Both the position numbers and the translations under genes were made by a program. Shown in pieces: positions 15,662 to 25,360 of a stretch of DNA of 35,930 nt; within the stretch, counting starts at the first letter, position 1; each line of letters starts with the position of its first letter. The DNA comes from Syntrophobacter sp. SbD1 (GTDB lineage: Bacteria; Desulfobacterota; Syntrophobacteria; Syntrophobacterales; Syntrophobacteraceae), in the NCBI GenBank assembly GCA_900290365.1, contig OMOE01000127.1, forward strand, positions 3,139-39,068. Direction: 5' to 3'. The notes beneath the pieces were generated by a model. That model saw only the letters and a list, made by a program, of their open reading frames with translations. It made no database searches and was not told the DNA's origin.

Positions 15662-18151
15662 CTAATCGGAGACGAGAGACTCATCGTTTTGGGATGGTGG
15701 TTTTTGCACTGCCGGTAGCGGGAAGAATACCTGGAAGGTGGTCCCCTGCCCAACCCGGCTATCGACAACTATTGCTCCTTCGTATGCTCTGACCAGCCCC
15801 AGGACTACTGATAAACCCAACCCACGGCCAACAAATTTTGTGGAAAAAAACGGATCGAAAATCTTTTCCTGCATTTCAGTATCGAGGCCGCAGCCGGTAT
15901 CGGAAACGGAAAGACAAGCGTAGCCTTCTGCCTTGGACTCCCACTCAGGCGGGAAAACCCTCGATTTTTGGAATTGCGGTGAAGGCATCTCGTAGATTGC
16001 CACTGAAATATCACCCTCCTGGTCTCCTATAGCCTCCGAGGCGTTTAGGACCAGGTTGGTCAGGATCTGCTTCAGGTGCACGGGATCGGCCAAAATGATC
16101 GGCCCCTGAATCGGGATCTCGTGTTTTATATGGACATTTTTGGGCAGCGAACCACTCAGAGGTTGAAGCGTTTCTCCGATAGTTTCAGCAAGATAGACAA
16201 ACTGTTTCTTATCAGTCGTTTGACCGATGCAGGCGAGCATCAATCCACTGATTTCGGCCGCTTTTTGAGAAGCCTCCATAGCCCGGAGAACGTTAGTGCG
16301 AGGGTTTGAGTCCTGAGGCAGGGACCGGAGCGCCAGTTCCAGGTTGCCCATCACAGCCATGAGCTTATTGTTGAAATGATGGGCGATAGCTCCGGCCATT
16401 CGAGCCAGGCTTTCGGCCTTCCGCACCTGGAGCAATTGCTGCTCCAATCTCAGCCGCTCTTCCTCCACCTGTTTGCGCTCGGTAATGTCACGAAGCGATT
16501 GTATCGCCCCGACTACATTCCCGGAACTGTCCCTCAACAGGGAGGCGGTACACCAAAGATGTGCGCCTCTTCCTTCAAAGACCCGTGGGGCAAAAGTTTC
16601 CCCGTAAAGCAAATCTCCATGTCTTTGAATGTCAGTGTACTTACTCGACTCAAGCTCCGGATCGGGTTTCAGGAGCAGATCGATGAGAATAGGTCTTTTC
16701 TCGCCATAGAAGGGGACGGCATACTCATGGTCCGCCATCTGGAGCATATCTGCTTTCGAAATGCCCGTCATTACTTCCATGGCTCTATTCCAGGCGATGA
16801 CCTTGCCGCTGACTTCAATCACGAATGTGGCGTCCGGCAGGAACTCAACGATTGCATCGAGGCGATCGTGCGCCTTCCGAAACGCCTCCTCGCCCTTCTT
16901 GCGCAGGGTGATGTCGCGGGCGACATGTACGGTACCGATAATTTGGCTTTGCTCGCCCAAAAGAGGCGTTGTGCTTACCAGGAAGTGTCCACCCAGGCGT
17001 GGCTCATACACCTCGGTGACATGCTCGCAGCCATCCTTGCAGGAAAGGGCATGGGGACAGAACGCCGGTGCTTCCGTCAAGCCGTGGACAACTTTATAGC
17101 AACTTGCGCCGATGCACTGTTCGGGGGTCAGTCCGAGACGGTCCGCCATCGCTTTGTTCACCCGCATAATTCGGTGTTGCTGGTCCATAATGGCAATCAG
17201 GTCCGGCACGCTATCGAAGGTCCGCTCCCAATCCTGTTTAGCCCTCAGCAACTCTTTTCCCGACTGCGCACGCTCCGCTTCCGCCTTATCGATAATGCGT
17301 CCAATCATACGGGCGGCCTGTGCGATGAGGACGACCGTAACCGTCACCCAGAATACGGCTGAAATTGCCGATACAAGCGCGCTGTTCAAACTTGTAACCG
17401 CTCGCTGCAAAATATCTGAACCAATAACCGCCAGGAACCCGAGCGGCACGAATATCCTTAAGAGCATTGTGCGAATGGAACTGCCTGTAAACGGTCTAAG
17501 GAGAAATGTGCCGGGACCGGCCACGGCAATCAATCCAAAGGCAAGAGCCATAAAAGCAGCGCACGTTGATAGCGCCATCGGAATAAACGGCCCCACATAA
17601 AGAAGTGGTGTTCCGTATAGATAGCCCATGGTCCCAATGAAACCCGTCAATGCGGGAGGAAGTGCAAGAACACTTGCCATGTCCGGGGCCGGCTTCCCGG
17701 GCTTATTCCAGAGCGATACTAACAGGGATAACCCGGAAAAACAAAACAGCATACCCGTAAGGGGTGACATCCTGTTTGCGGGGAACTGGGCAAAATGTTC
17801 AGTGGAAGGGGATAACACCCATTCGAAGTCCAGGCCTGAATTGGAAAGGTACCCGATAAAAGCGAGAAGTCCGAAAAGCGACGTCACGGCCACTGCCGCC
17901 ACAAAAGGCCAACGTCGAGCTTGCGCGGGGCTCAAAGACCGCAGAATAAGGATTGACCCTTGAATAAGGAAAGCGATACAGGTGCTGAGAGCAATGGGAA
18001 TATAATTTGGTTCAACGCTGGTGAGAGCAGGCTGATGTAAAATCCATCCCGATATTCCCATAATGCCGATGAGGACTGTAGCCGAAGCGCTCAGCAGGGC
18101 TGCCTGTTTAAAATAACCTGATGGTGGCCGGTCAGTTGCCGGGATTCTCAT
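15662..18151 (-). CDS. membrane-bound PAS-domain sensor histidine kinase
   Basis: 829 aa; multiple N-terminal TM helices, two PAS-like regions (DLIAIMDQQHRIMRVNKAMADRLGLT; PDATFVIEVSGKVIAWNRAMEVMTG), H-box AHHFNNKLMAVMGNLELAL, HATPase DTGCGLDTEMQEKIFDPFFSTK. Confidence 0.9.
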   Translation of the reverse strand: MRIPATDRPPSGYFKQAALLSASATVLIGIMGISGWILHQPALTSVEPNYIPIALSTCIAFLIQGSILILRSLSPAQARRWPFVAAVAVTSLFGLLAFIGYLSNSGLDFEWVLSPSTEHFAQFPANRMSPLTGMLFCFSGLSLLVSLWNKPGKPAPDMASVLALPPALTGFIGTMGYLYGTPLLYVGPFIPMALSTCAAFMALAFGLIAVAGPGTFLLRPFTGSSIRTMLLRIFVPLGFLAVIGSDILQRAVTSLNSALVSAISAVFWVTVTVVLIAQAARMIGRIIDKAEAERAQSGKELLRAKQDWERTFDSVPDLIAIMDQQHRIMRVNKAMADRLGLTPEQCIGASCYKVVHGLTEAPAFCPHALSCKDGCEHVTEVYEPRLGGHFLVSTTPLLGEQSQIIGTVHVARDITLRKKGEEAFRKAHDRLDAIVEFLPDATFVIEVSGKVIAWNRAMEVMTGISKADMLQMADHEYAVPFYGEKRPILIDLLLKPDPELESSKYTDIQRHGDLLYGETFAPRVFEGRGAHLWCTASLLRDSSGNVVGAIQSLRDITERKQVEEERLRLEQQLLQVRKAESLARMAGAIAHHFNNKLMAVMGNLELALRSLPQDSNPRTNVLRAMEASQKAAEISGLMLACIGQTTDKKQFVYLAETIGETLQPLSGSLPKNVHIKHEIPIQGPIILADPVHLKQILTNLVLNASEAIGDQEGDISVAIYEMPSPQFQKSRVFPPEWESKAEGYACLSVSDTGCGLDTEMQEKIFDPFFSTKFVGRGLGLSVVLGLVRAYEGAIVVDSRVGQGTTFQVFFPLPAVQKPPSQNDESLVSD

Positions 18152-18152
18152 T

Positions 18153-19217
18153 TCATTCTCGATTTCCCACGGGCTTGTCGAGCACTTGCCGAACCTTACT
18201 CGTCAAAGCCTCCAGCGTGAAAGGATTCTGAAGGAAGTTAACTCCGGCCTCCAACACGCCATGCTGCACTATGGCATCGTCTGTGTAACCGGACATATAG
18301 AGCACTTTCAGGCCTGGGCTTAAAGGATGCATGATTTGCGCCAGATCGCTTCCGCTGACACCGGGCATTACAACGTCGGTTATCAGCATTTGGATCGATT
18401 GTTCGTTCTCCTTGAAAATCCTCAAGGCTTCTTCACCATTGCGCGCCACAAGAATCATGTAGCCGCTTATCCGGAGGCAAGTGCTCGCCAGATCGCGGAC
18501 ACAATCGTCATCTTCCACCAACAGGATCGATTTGGATTTTCCCCGGACCACTTCACAATTAACCGGCCCCAGGTGGGGTCGGCCTGAATCCGCGTCCACT
18601 CGTGGCAGATATACCTTAAAGCAGGTACCTTGTCCTGGTTCGCTATAGACCCAGATATGGCCGCCGCTTTGCCTCACGATCCCGTAGACGGTCGCCAGCC
18701 CAAGGCCGGTACCCTTTCCCTTCTCTTTAGTAGTAAAGAAGGGTTCAAAAATGTGGGACCTGGTTTCTTCATTCATGCCGATGCCCGTGTCACTAACGGC
18801 AAGCATGAGGTAATGGCCCGGTTGTACATCGACATGTTGCTGTGCGTATGCTTTGTCCAAATACCTGTTTTGCGTCTCGATTGTGAGCCTGCCGCCCCGG
18901 GGCATGGCATCGCGGGCGTTGACGGCAAGGTTCATAATGACTTGCTCGATCTGACTGGGGTCGCCCATAACCCGTCTAAGACCGGGACCAAGCTCGCTGA
19001 CCACAATGATATCTTCGCCGATCACTCGCCGGAGCATTTTCTCGGTGTCCGCAATCACGCAATTGAGATCGAGCACCTTGGGTTGGAGTACCTGCTTGCG
19101 GCTGAAAACAAGTAACTGGTTAGTCAATGCGGCTGCGCTCTGACCGGCCTTCCTGATCTGCTCGATGTTCCTGCGCAACGGATCATCTGCCAAAGAACAC
19201 CAAGCTCCTGATTTCAC
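18153..19217 (-). CDS. N-terminally truncated histidine kinase (ATPase domain) plus receiver domain
   Basis: 354 aa; begins after the expected H-box (DDPLRRNIEQIRKAGQSAAALTNQLLVFSRKQ), then HATPase and REC (ILLVEDDDCVRDLA...LITDVVMPG). GTG start with upstream in-frame TAA. Confidence 0.82.
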   Translation of the reverse strand: MKSGAWCSLADDPLRRNIEQIRKAGQSAAALTNQLLVFSRKQVLQPKVLDLNCVIADTEKMLRRVIGEDIIVVSELGPGLRRVMGDPSQIEQVIMNLAVNARDAMPRGGRLTIETQNRYLDKAYAQQHVDVQPGHYLMLAVSDTGIGMNEETRSHIFEPFFTTKEKGKGTGLGLATVYGIVRQSGGHIWVYSEPGQGTCFKVYLPRVDADSGRPHLGPVNCEVVRGKSKSILLVEDDDCVRDLASTCLRISGYMILVARNGEEALRIFKENEQSIQMLITDVVMPGVSGSDLAQIMHPLSPGLKVLYMSGYTDDAIVQHGVLEAGVNFLQNPFTLEALTSKVRQVLDKPVGNRE

Positions 19218-19577
19218 GCATTGTTACCCCCCCCGAGACCGTTCCACGGAGACGACAGGGGATTGCTCGAATCCAGGGATTCGTCAGGAACTGATGCTTC
19301 AACCTGTTAACGGAATTGTGAGTCCGTCAGATTCGGCGCGAGATATACCTTTTGCTCTATTTGGCCGTGCAGTTTCCCCCGGAACTGTCAACGCTCTTCC
19401 TCTTCCATGCAAAGTCAAAGGCGGCGAAAAGCAAATATAGAAGGCGAAGCATTATTGGTAGAGATCGTCTCGCGACCATATTGTAACAGCTTGGAAATCC
19501 AAGGTAAAGTTAGCCTCATGCGTTATTTTATCTATAAGGTTTTACGTTCGATTACATCTAATCAAAAAGGAAATTGA

Positions 19578-20168
19578 ATGGGAACGAAGACGTTCGAGGA
19601 AATGTACAAGGGAGTGCCTCCCTGGGAAATAGATGGGCCTCAGAGCGAGATCGTGCATCTTGCCGAACGTGGTGAAATAAGGTCCGCAGTGCTCGATGCC
19701 GGTTGTGGGACGGGTGAAAATGCTCTCTACCTGGCAGAGATTGGCTTTGAAGTAGTGGGAATCGATATTGTGCCGTCCGCTATTGAAAAAGCTCTCGGCA
19801 AAGCAAAGGGACGCTCCCCGGCCCCCACGTTCCTGGTTTGGGATACTTTGGACCTTGAGCATCTGGAGAGAAGGTTCAATACCGTTATTGACTCAGGATT
19901 CTTTCATGTTCTGCCTGATAAAAAGCATCCCGTTTTTGTAAAGAGTCTTGTCTCGGTGCTCAATCCAGGGGGGACGTACTTCATGGTGTGCTTTAGCGAA
20001 CACGAACCTGGTTCATGGGGACCCAGAAGGGTGACTCAAGCCCAGATTCGAGAAACCTTCAACAAGGGTTGGCGAATCGATTACATTCGGGAGGCAAAAT
20101 TCGATACAAACCTTGGTTCCCGCAAATGTAATGCCTGGCTTTCTTCAATCACATTAATCGCGTCTTAG
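19578..20168 (+). CDS. class I SAM-dependent methyltransferase
   Basis: VLDAGCGTGENALYLAEIGFEVVGIDIVPSAIEKA. Confidence 0.9.
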   Translation: MGTKTFEEMYKGVPPWEIDGPQSEIVHLAERGEIRSAVLDAGCGTGENALYLAEIGFEVVGIDIVPSAIEKALGKAKGRSPAPTFLVWDTLDLEHLERRFNTVIDSGFFHVLPDKKHPVFVKSLVSVLNPGGTYFMVCFSEHEPGSWGPRRVTQAQIRETFNKGWRIDYIREAKFDTNLGSRKCNAWLSSITLIAS

Positions 20169-21757
20169 TGAACTCCTAAGGGCGCTGAGCGGACGCGCAG
20201 GCCTTTGAGCGCCAGGGTCGCGGGGATGCATATCAGGCTGGCGAAAGCAAGAATGCGGAAGTCATCCATGTACGCAAGCAGGCTGGCCTGCTGGATCGCC
20301 AGATTATACATGGCCTGGTAGGTTTTTGGGTCCAGGAAATCGGCTGGAGCTTTCAAGGCGAAAAATGAACCGAGCTTATGAAAATATTGCTGGAATGCTG
20401 GATTATAAAAGGTGAAATGGGCAGATATGTAAGTCAGGTGCTCCTGAGCGTTTCGTGCGAGCAAGGTGGTTACCGTGGAAATGCCGATACTGCCTCCGAG
20501 GTTTCTCATCAGGTTGAAGATCCCCGCAGCGTTGCCCATCTGTTCGTTAGGCAATCCCCCCATTGTAAGGGTTGTAAGGGGCACGAAGATAAGTCCCATC
20601 GCAAGACCCATTACGATATTGGGGATTACGATGTTAGAAATGGAAATCTGCAGATTTAGCCCGCTCAGTTGGTAACAAACCCAGGCAAGGGTCGTGAAGC
20701 CGCAGGTGATAAGGATTCGGCTGTCCAGCTTTCCAATCACCCTGCCAACGAAAAACACCGCAATTATCGCTCCAATGCCGCGGGGGCTCAGAGCCAGGCC
20801 GCTGTACAAAGCCGTGTATCCCATCAGGCTCTGCAGAAAAAGAGGCTGAAGGGTTATGGTGCTGTACAATAATACGCCGACGATTGTTATCAATGCCGTC
20901 CCCAGGGCAAAGTTGCGGTTTTTTAAGACCCTGAGATTAACAATTGGCTGTTTTTGCCGAAGTTCCCAAAAAATAAACGAAACCATCGATGTGAAAGAAA
21001 TTGCGGCCGCCCATCGAATCCACTGAGCCGAAAACCAGTCATCCTGCTGCCCCTTGTCCAGGATAACCTGAAGGGTGGCAAGCCAGATTGCCATGAACGA
21101 GAAGCCCAGATAATCGATCCGGGCAGTGGTCGATTGCCTGGCGGAAATCAAGTAGGGCGGGTCCTCGATGAATAACTGGCACATGTAAATAGCAAGTATG
21201 CCGATTGGCAGATTTATATAGAAGATCCATCGCCAGGAATAATCGTCGGTAATCCAGCCTCCCAGAGTGGGGCCAATTATTGGAGCGACCACAACACCCA
21301 TGGCGAAAATGGCCATGGCCACACCCCGTTTTGCCGGGGGGAAACTTTCCATGAGAATTGCCTGGGAAATCGGCTGAAGGGCTCCTCCGGCCGCACCCTG
21401 TAGAATCCTGGCAACAATCAGCACTCCAAGCGTTGGGGCCGTTCCGCATAATGCCGAAGCCAGGGAGAATGCGGTGATGCACGTTATCAGAAATCGTTTG
21501 CGTCCGAAACGAATGCCAAGCCAGCCGGTCATCGGCAGCACGATTGCATTGGAAACCAGGTAGCTGGTCAAAACCCAGGTGGCCTCATCGGTGGTGGATG
21601 AGAGGTTCCCTGCGATATGAGGCAGGGCGACGTTTGCAACCGATGTGTCGAGTACTTCCATGAAAGTGGAAAGCATGACCGCAACGGCGATCAGCCATGG
21701 GTTTACACTCGGTTTCCATTCGGTTTCAGCTGGAGCGGGATTAATTGCGGCGGTCAC
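20165..21757 (-). CDS. DHA2 family (EmrB/QacA) MFS drug exporter
   Basis: 530 aa; VMLSTFMEVLDTSVANVALPHIAGNLSSTTDEATWVLTSYLVSNAIVLPMTGWLGIRFGRKRF; GGWITDDYSWRWIFYINLPIG. Confidence 0.94.
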   Translation of the reverse strand: MTAAINPAPAETEWKPSVNPWLIAVAVMLSTFMEVLDTSVANVALPHIAGNLSSTTDEATWVLTSYLVSNAIVLPMTGWLGIRFGRKRFLITCITAFSLASALCGTAPTLGVLIVARILQGAAGGALQPISQAILMESFPPAKRGVAMAIFAMGVVVAPIIGPTLGGWITDDYSWRWIFYINLPIGILAIYMCQLFIEDPPYLISARQSTTARIDYLGFSFMAIWLATLQVILDKGQQDDWFSAQWIRWAAAISFTSMVSFIFWELRQKQPIVNLRVLKNRNFALGTALITIVGVLLYSTITLQPLFLQSLMGYTALYSGLALSPRGIGAIIAVFFVGRVIGKLDSRILITCGFTTLAWVCYQLSGLNLQISISNIVIPNIVMGLAMGLIFVPLTTLTMGGLPNEQMGNAAGIFNLMRNLGGSIGISTVTTLLARNAQEHLTYISAHFTFYNPAFQQYFHKLGSFFALKAPADFLDPKTYQAMYNLAIQQASLLAYMDDFRILAFASLICIPATLALKGLRVRSAPLGVH

Positions 21758-21987
21758 GCCTTTTGAACTCCTTCATACATGCCGCCCTTTCAATTTAGAA
21801 AGATTCCAGGAAGCAGCCTTTTCAAATCAGATCCACCGCTGCCCGGCTCACAGGCAATCGTGATGACAATCGGCAAGGGCATACCATATTCTCGATCAAT
21901 CGTTCAAGCTATTGAAATCGATTCGCCTCAATTCTACCTTTAAGACAAGTTTGGTTATCTATCTTTCTAAATATCCGGAGGTCAGCC

Positions 21988-22293
21988 ATGCGAATGCTTC
22001 TAAATGTAAAAATCCCCAATGAGCAGTTCAACAAAGCAGTCAGAGACGGTAGTGCAGGCCAAAAATTGGGCAGCATTCTGGAGGAGATCAAACCTGAGGC
22101 AGTCTATTTTACCGAGCAGAATGGCCGGCGAGGAGCAATACTGATCATCGATATTGCTGACCCTTCCAAAATACCGTCATTTGCCGAGCCATGGTTTCTT
22201 GCCTTCAACGCCGACGTCGAATTCCGTATTGTGATGACGCCTCAGGATCTCGAAAAGGCCTGCCTGGAGGAACTCGGGAAAAAGTGGTCCTGA
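21988..22293 (+). CDS. small conserved hypothetical protein (possibly dimeric alpha-beta barrel/DUF3303-like)
   Basis: 101 aa ORF preceded by TCCGGAGG; similar size and layout to DUF3303-like proteins. Confidence 0.6.
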   Translation: MRMLLNVKIPNEQFNKAVRDGSAGQKLGSILEEIKPEAVYFTEQNGRRGAILIIDIADPSKIPSFAEPWFLAFNADVEFRIVMTPQDLEKACLEELGKKWS

Positions 22294-22507
22294 GTCACAA
22301 GAGCAGTCATCAGTCATCAAAATATGCCCTTCCAGGACCAGGTTTTGTGGTAGAAAGAAAATCTCTTTGAGTCCGGCTGCTCTGTGAAACTAACATCGAG
22401 TTTCTTGAAATTTTGTCAAGATTTTCTTGCCGCCGCCTAAGGTTTGAGTGACAAACCGGGCTGGCGGTCCCACCGCCCTGTGGTCTCATCCGGGAGGCTT
22501 GTTGAAC

Positions 22508-23164
22508 ATGTCCGCTCCAATTGGCCCTGAAACCGCAATCTTTAAGATGGAACCCGGCGAAGTCCTCAAGCAGGCAATTTACACCGCTGCCTCCATCTTA
22601 AGGGCGGGTGGGCTTGTATTATACCCGACCGAGACCTTCTATGCGCTTGGGGCTATCCCGGAGTTTGCGCAAGCAGTTCAAAAGGTGTTTGAAGCCAAAG
22701 GCAGGGATGTTCGAAAACCGCTGCCGCTCATCGCCTCAGACATTCAGGCAGTCCTGACGGCTGCATCGGAGTGGCCGCAATCAGCCGATGTGCTGGCGCG
22801 CAGCTTTTGGCCCGGTCCACTGAGCATCGTGGTCTCAGCGGCCGCGTCTCTGCCATCTGTGTTGCACGCGCAAACCGGCAAAGTCGCTCTGCGCATTTCA
22901 TCTCACCCGGTTGCCTCGCTGTTGGCCCGGGCCTCGGGGGGACTCATCGTTTCAACCAGCGCAAACAGGGCAGGGGAGCCTCCTCCGAAAGATCGCGGAG
23001 CCATAGACCGGGAGTTGCTCCATGCGGTTGACGCACTGCTCGACGCGGGAGAATTGCCTGGCGGTTTGGCTTCGACTATAGTAGATGTTACCGTTCATCC
23101 GGCGGTGCTTATCAGGGCGGGCAAGATCGCCTGGGAAGACATTCGACGCGTGCTTGAAGGCTGA
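22508..23164 (+). CDS. tsaC: Sua5/YciO/YrdC family, threonylcarbamoyl-AMP synthase-like
   Basis: AASILRAGGLVLYPTETFYALGA...KVFEAKGRDVRKPLPLIASD...FWPGPLSIVV...VALRISSHPVASLLARASGGLIVSTSANRAGEPP. Confidence 0.88.
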   Translation: MSAPIGPETAIFKMEPGEVLKQAIYTAASILRAGGLVLYPTETFYALGAIPEFAQAVQKVFEAKGRDVRKPLPLIASDIQAVLTAASEWPQSADVLARSFWPGPLSIVVSAAASLPSVLHAQTGKVALRISSHPVASLLARASGGLIVSTSANRAGEPPPKDRGAIDRELLHAVDALLDAGELPGGLASTIVDVTVHPAVLIRAGKIAWEDIRRVLEG

Positions 23165-23257
23165 TCGGCAGCAAAGATGTATAAGAGTCTACCGGTCCAT
23201 GCCGTGTAGTGTATGGAAGAGGCCCTCTAAAGATTTAAAATCCGGGAATAATCCGAA

Positions 23258-25360
23258 GTGGTCATATCAATCCTTGCGATTTTAATATTATCATCGATTC
23301 TGGCAGGTTCTTTTGCGGCCTCTCGCCGCTGGAAAAGGCTTGAGGCCCCCAATACCCGTGTTGTGCTATCCGGCGGCGGAACGGGGGGCCATGTAAACCC
23401 CGCACTGGCCATCGCTGAGGGTATAAAATCACGTGAGCCGGAAACTCGGTTTCTTTACATCGGCGTAAAAAATAAAGCCGAAAGTGTGATTGTTAAAAAG
23501 GCAGGCTATGAGCTTCGCTTCGTCAGCTCAGAGGGATATCCGGGCATCAGTCCGTCGTTTGGGACATTGCGGTTTCTATCAAAACTCTGTCTCGGGATTG
23601 TTCAATCCATGGTTATGTTAACCATGTTTGCTCCAAAGCTGATAATTGCTACGGGCGGATATGTGAGTGCGCCGGTTATTATCGCTGCAATTTTATTAAA
23701 AAAACTGAAAATTGCGCGCGTGCGGATTTTTTTGCACGAGCAGAACAGCATTCCGGGCCAGTTGAATGTACTGATGGGCAGGTGGGTTGACAAAGTGCTT
23801 CTCACCTTCCCGCAGACCCTCTCTTTTTTCCCGAACGCAGCGGTGGTTGGCTATCCAATACGTCATTCGATCGTTCCGATCCCTTCGGAGCAGGCCAGGC
23901 AAAGACTTTCCTTCGCAATCCCAAAGGAGCGGGAGATCATATTCGCGTTTGGCGGCTCCCAGGGGGCGCGCACAATAAACCGGGCGATTGTCGATGCGCT
24001 CCCTTACCTCTTTGAGCACAGGGACAGGTTGTTCATTATACACGGCAGCGGCCTCGCCAGTTCCGCAGACTACGATGCGGAGGCAGACACCCAAAGGCGG
24101 ATCGACAAAGCTCTATCGCGCGAACAATGCTCTCTACTCAAAGAGTTTTACTACCGTCAGGACTACTTTCATAACATCGAAGATATTTACTCGGTAAGCT
24201 CGCTGATAGTTTGCAGAAGCGGTGCGGGAAGCTTAAACGAGATTTCGCGCATAGGAAAACCCGTTTTGTTGATTCCCAAGGTCAACCTTCCAGGGGATCA
24301 CCAGGTTATGAACGCCAGGGTTATGAAAAGCGCCGGGGCGGCAGAGGTTCTTTTCGAAGACACGGTAATGGAAAATGGAGGGCTGCTGGAGAAGCTGGAC
24401 GGACAGGTTCTAGCGGAAAAGATAATAGCCCTGATCGAAAGCCCGGCGCGGTTGGGCCACATGGCTGAAATGAGCAGGAATTTTCTGCGGCGTAAGGCGA
24501 TCGAACGGATTTTGAGCGAGATTTATGGGGATATGCGTTTTACGGATGGCAATGGCGGCAATGGAACACCTTTTAGAGATCTCGCCGCAAACGGGTGTCT
24601 CCTGCAAATGCTTTCGAAAGCCTATAGCGTTTCCGGACGCAACTTTGATCCGGCCTGCGTCGTGGACGACCCGGACGATCTTGCCTATTACCAGCACAGA
24701 GCGGCGGGATTGCTTAGCCATAAGGGTTGGCAGGACCGCAACCTGGGTGTTAAGCTTATCGGCCTGACCAGATACAGGGAAAAAATCCCGACCCTGCTTA
24801 AAATGCTCTCCGACAGGACCCCGGTGAGCCGGATGAAGAGGCTTTTGGGAGGAGACTACGAGCAAGTCGGGTTCATTCGAAGAAATATCATCCATGCGCT
24901 AGAAATTCTCGACCATTTCGACGCTGACGTTGAAAAACATCTGCTCGCGGCCATGGAAGACCCCTATTTCGAGGTCCGCGCTCAGACCTGCCGTACAATC
25001 GCTCATTTTGGCCGGTTTTTGGCCGGAAACGATGCATGTATAAGTCGGGTCCTCGAGTGCCTCGAAGACGAATGCTTCGAAGTAGCGGTCGAGGCAGCGA
25101 AAGCCATAGGCGAAATAGGAACAGATTGGACAGCAGCTAATGCGCTTCTTTCAATGAATGAATCTCACTATTGGCAGGTGCGCAACGCATCCCTTTGCGG
25201 ACTTAAGCAAATGATCCAACGGGGAGTGGTGGACGCCTCTGACGAGTTGATCGAAAGGGCCTCTTCTTTTATCCTGACCTCAACGGATTTCAGACCTCAT
25301 TTTCAGATAAAGGAAACATACGCGGCAATCCGAAAATGCCCGAACGGGAAAGTTCAATGA
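23258..25360 (+). CDS. MurG-like UDP-GlcNAc glycosyltransferase with N-terminal TM segment and C-terminal HEAT-like repeats
   Basis: 700 aa; VVLSGGGTGGHVNPALAIAEG, IATGGYVSAPV, FLHEQNSIPGQLN, FAFGGSQGARTINRAI, IVCRSGAGSLNEISRIGKPVLLIP are MurG motifs; the region after about residue 410 is alpha-helical HEAT-like (DPYFEVRAQTCRTIAHFG...DECFEVAVEAAKAIGEIG). Confidence 0.9.
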   Translation: MVISILAILILSSILAGSFAASRRWKRLEAPNTRVVLSGGGTGGHVNPALAIAEGIKSREPETRFLYIGVKNKAESVIVKKAGYELRFVSSEGYPGISPSFGTLRFLSKLCLGIVQSMVMLTMFAPKLIIATGGYVSAPVIIAAILLKKLKIARVRIFLHEQNSIPGQLNVLMGRWVDKVLLTFPQTLSFFPNAAVVGYPIRHSIVPIPSEQARQRLSFAIPKEREIIFAFGGSQGARTINRAIVDALPYLFEHRDRLFIIHGSGLASSADYDAEADTQRRIDKALSREQCSLLKEFYYRQDYFHNIEDIYSVSSLIVCRSGAGSLNEISRIGKPVLLIPKVNLPGDHQVMNARVMKSAGAAEVLFEDTVMENGGLLEKLDGQVLAEKIIALIESPARLGHMAEMSRNFLRRKAIERILSEIYGDMRFTDGNGGNGTPFRDLAANGCLLQMLSKAYSVSGRNFDPACVVDDPDDLAYYQHRAAGLLSHKGWQDRNLGVKLIGLTRYREKIPTLLKMLSDRTPVSRMKRLLGGDYEQVGFIRRNIIHALEILDHFDADVEKHLLAAMEDPYFEVRAQTCRTIAHFGRFLAGNDACISRVLECLEDECFEVAVEAAKAIGEIGTDWTAANALLSMNESHYWQVRNASLCGLKQMIQRGVVDASDELIERASSFILTSTDFRPHFQIKETYAAIRKCPNGKVQ

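Noticed and set aside
15409-15768. 119-aa minus-strand ORF containing GAIGFEPTA
   Set aside because: The peptide is the translated reverse strand of the tRNA 3'-end repeat; spurious ORF crossing the att site and the HK 3' end.
19218-19577. Search for the missing PAS/H-box part of the truncated kinase by frameshift
   Set aside because: Reverse-strand reading of this region shows stops and no PAS or AHDFNN-like sequence.
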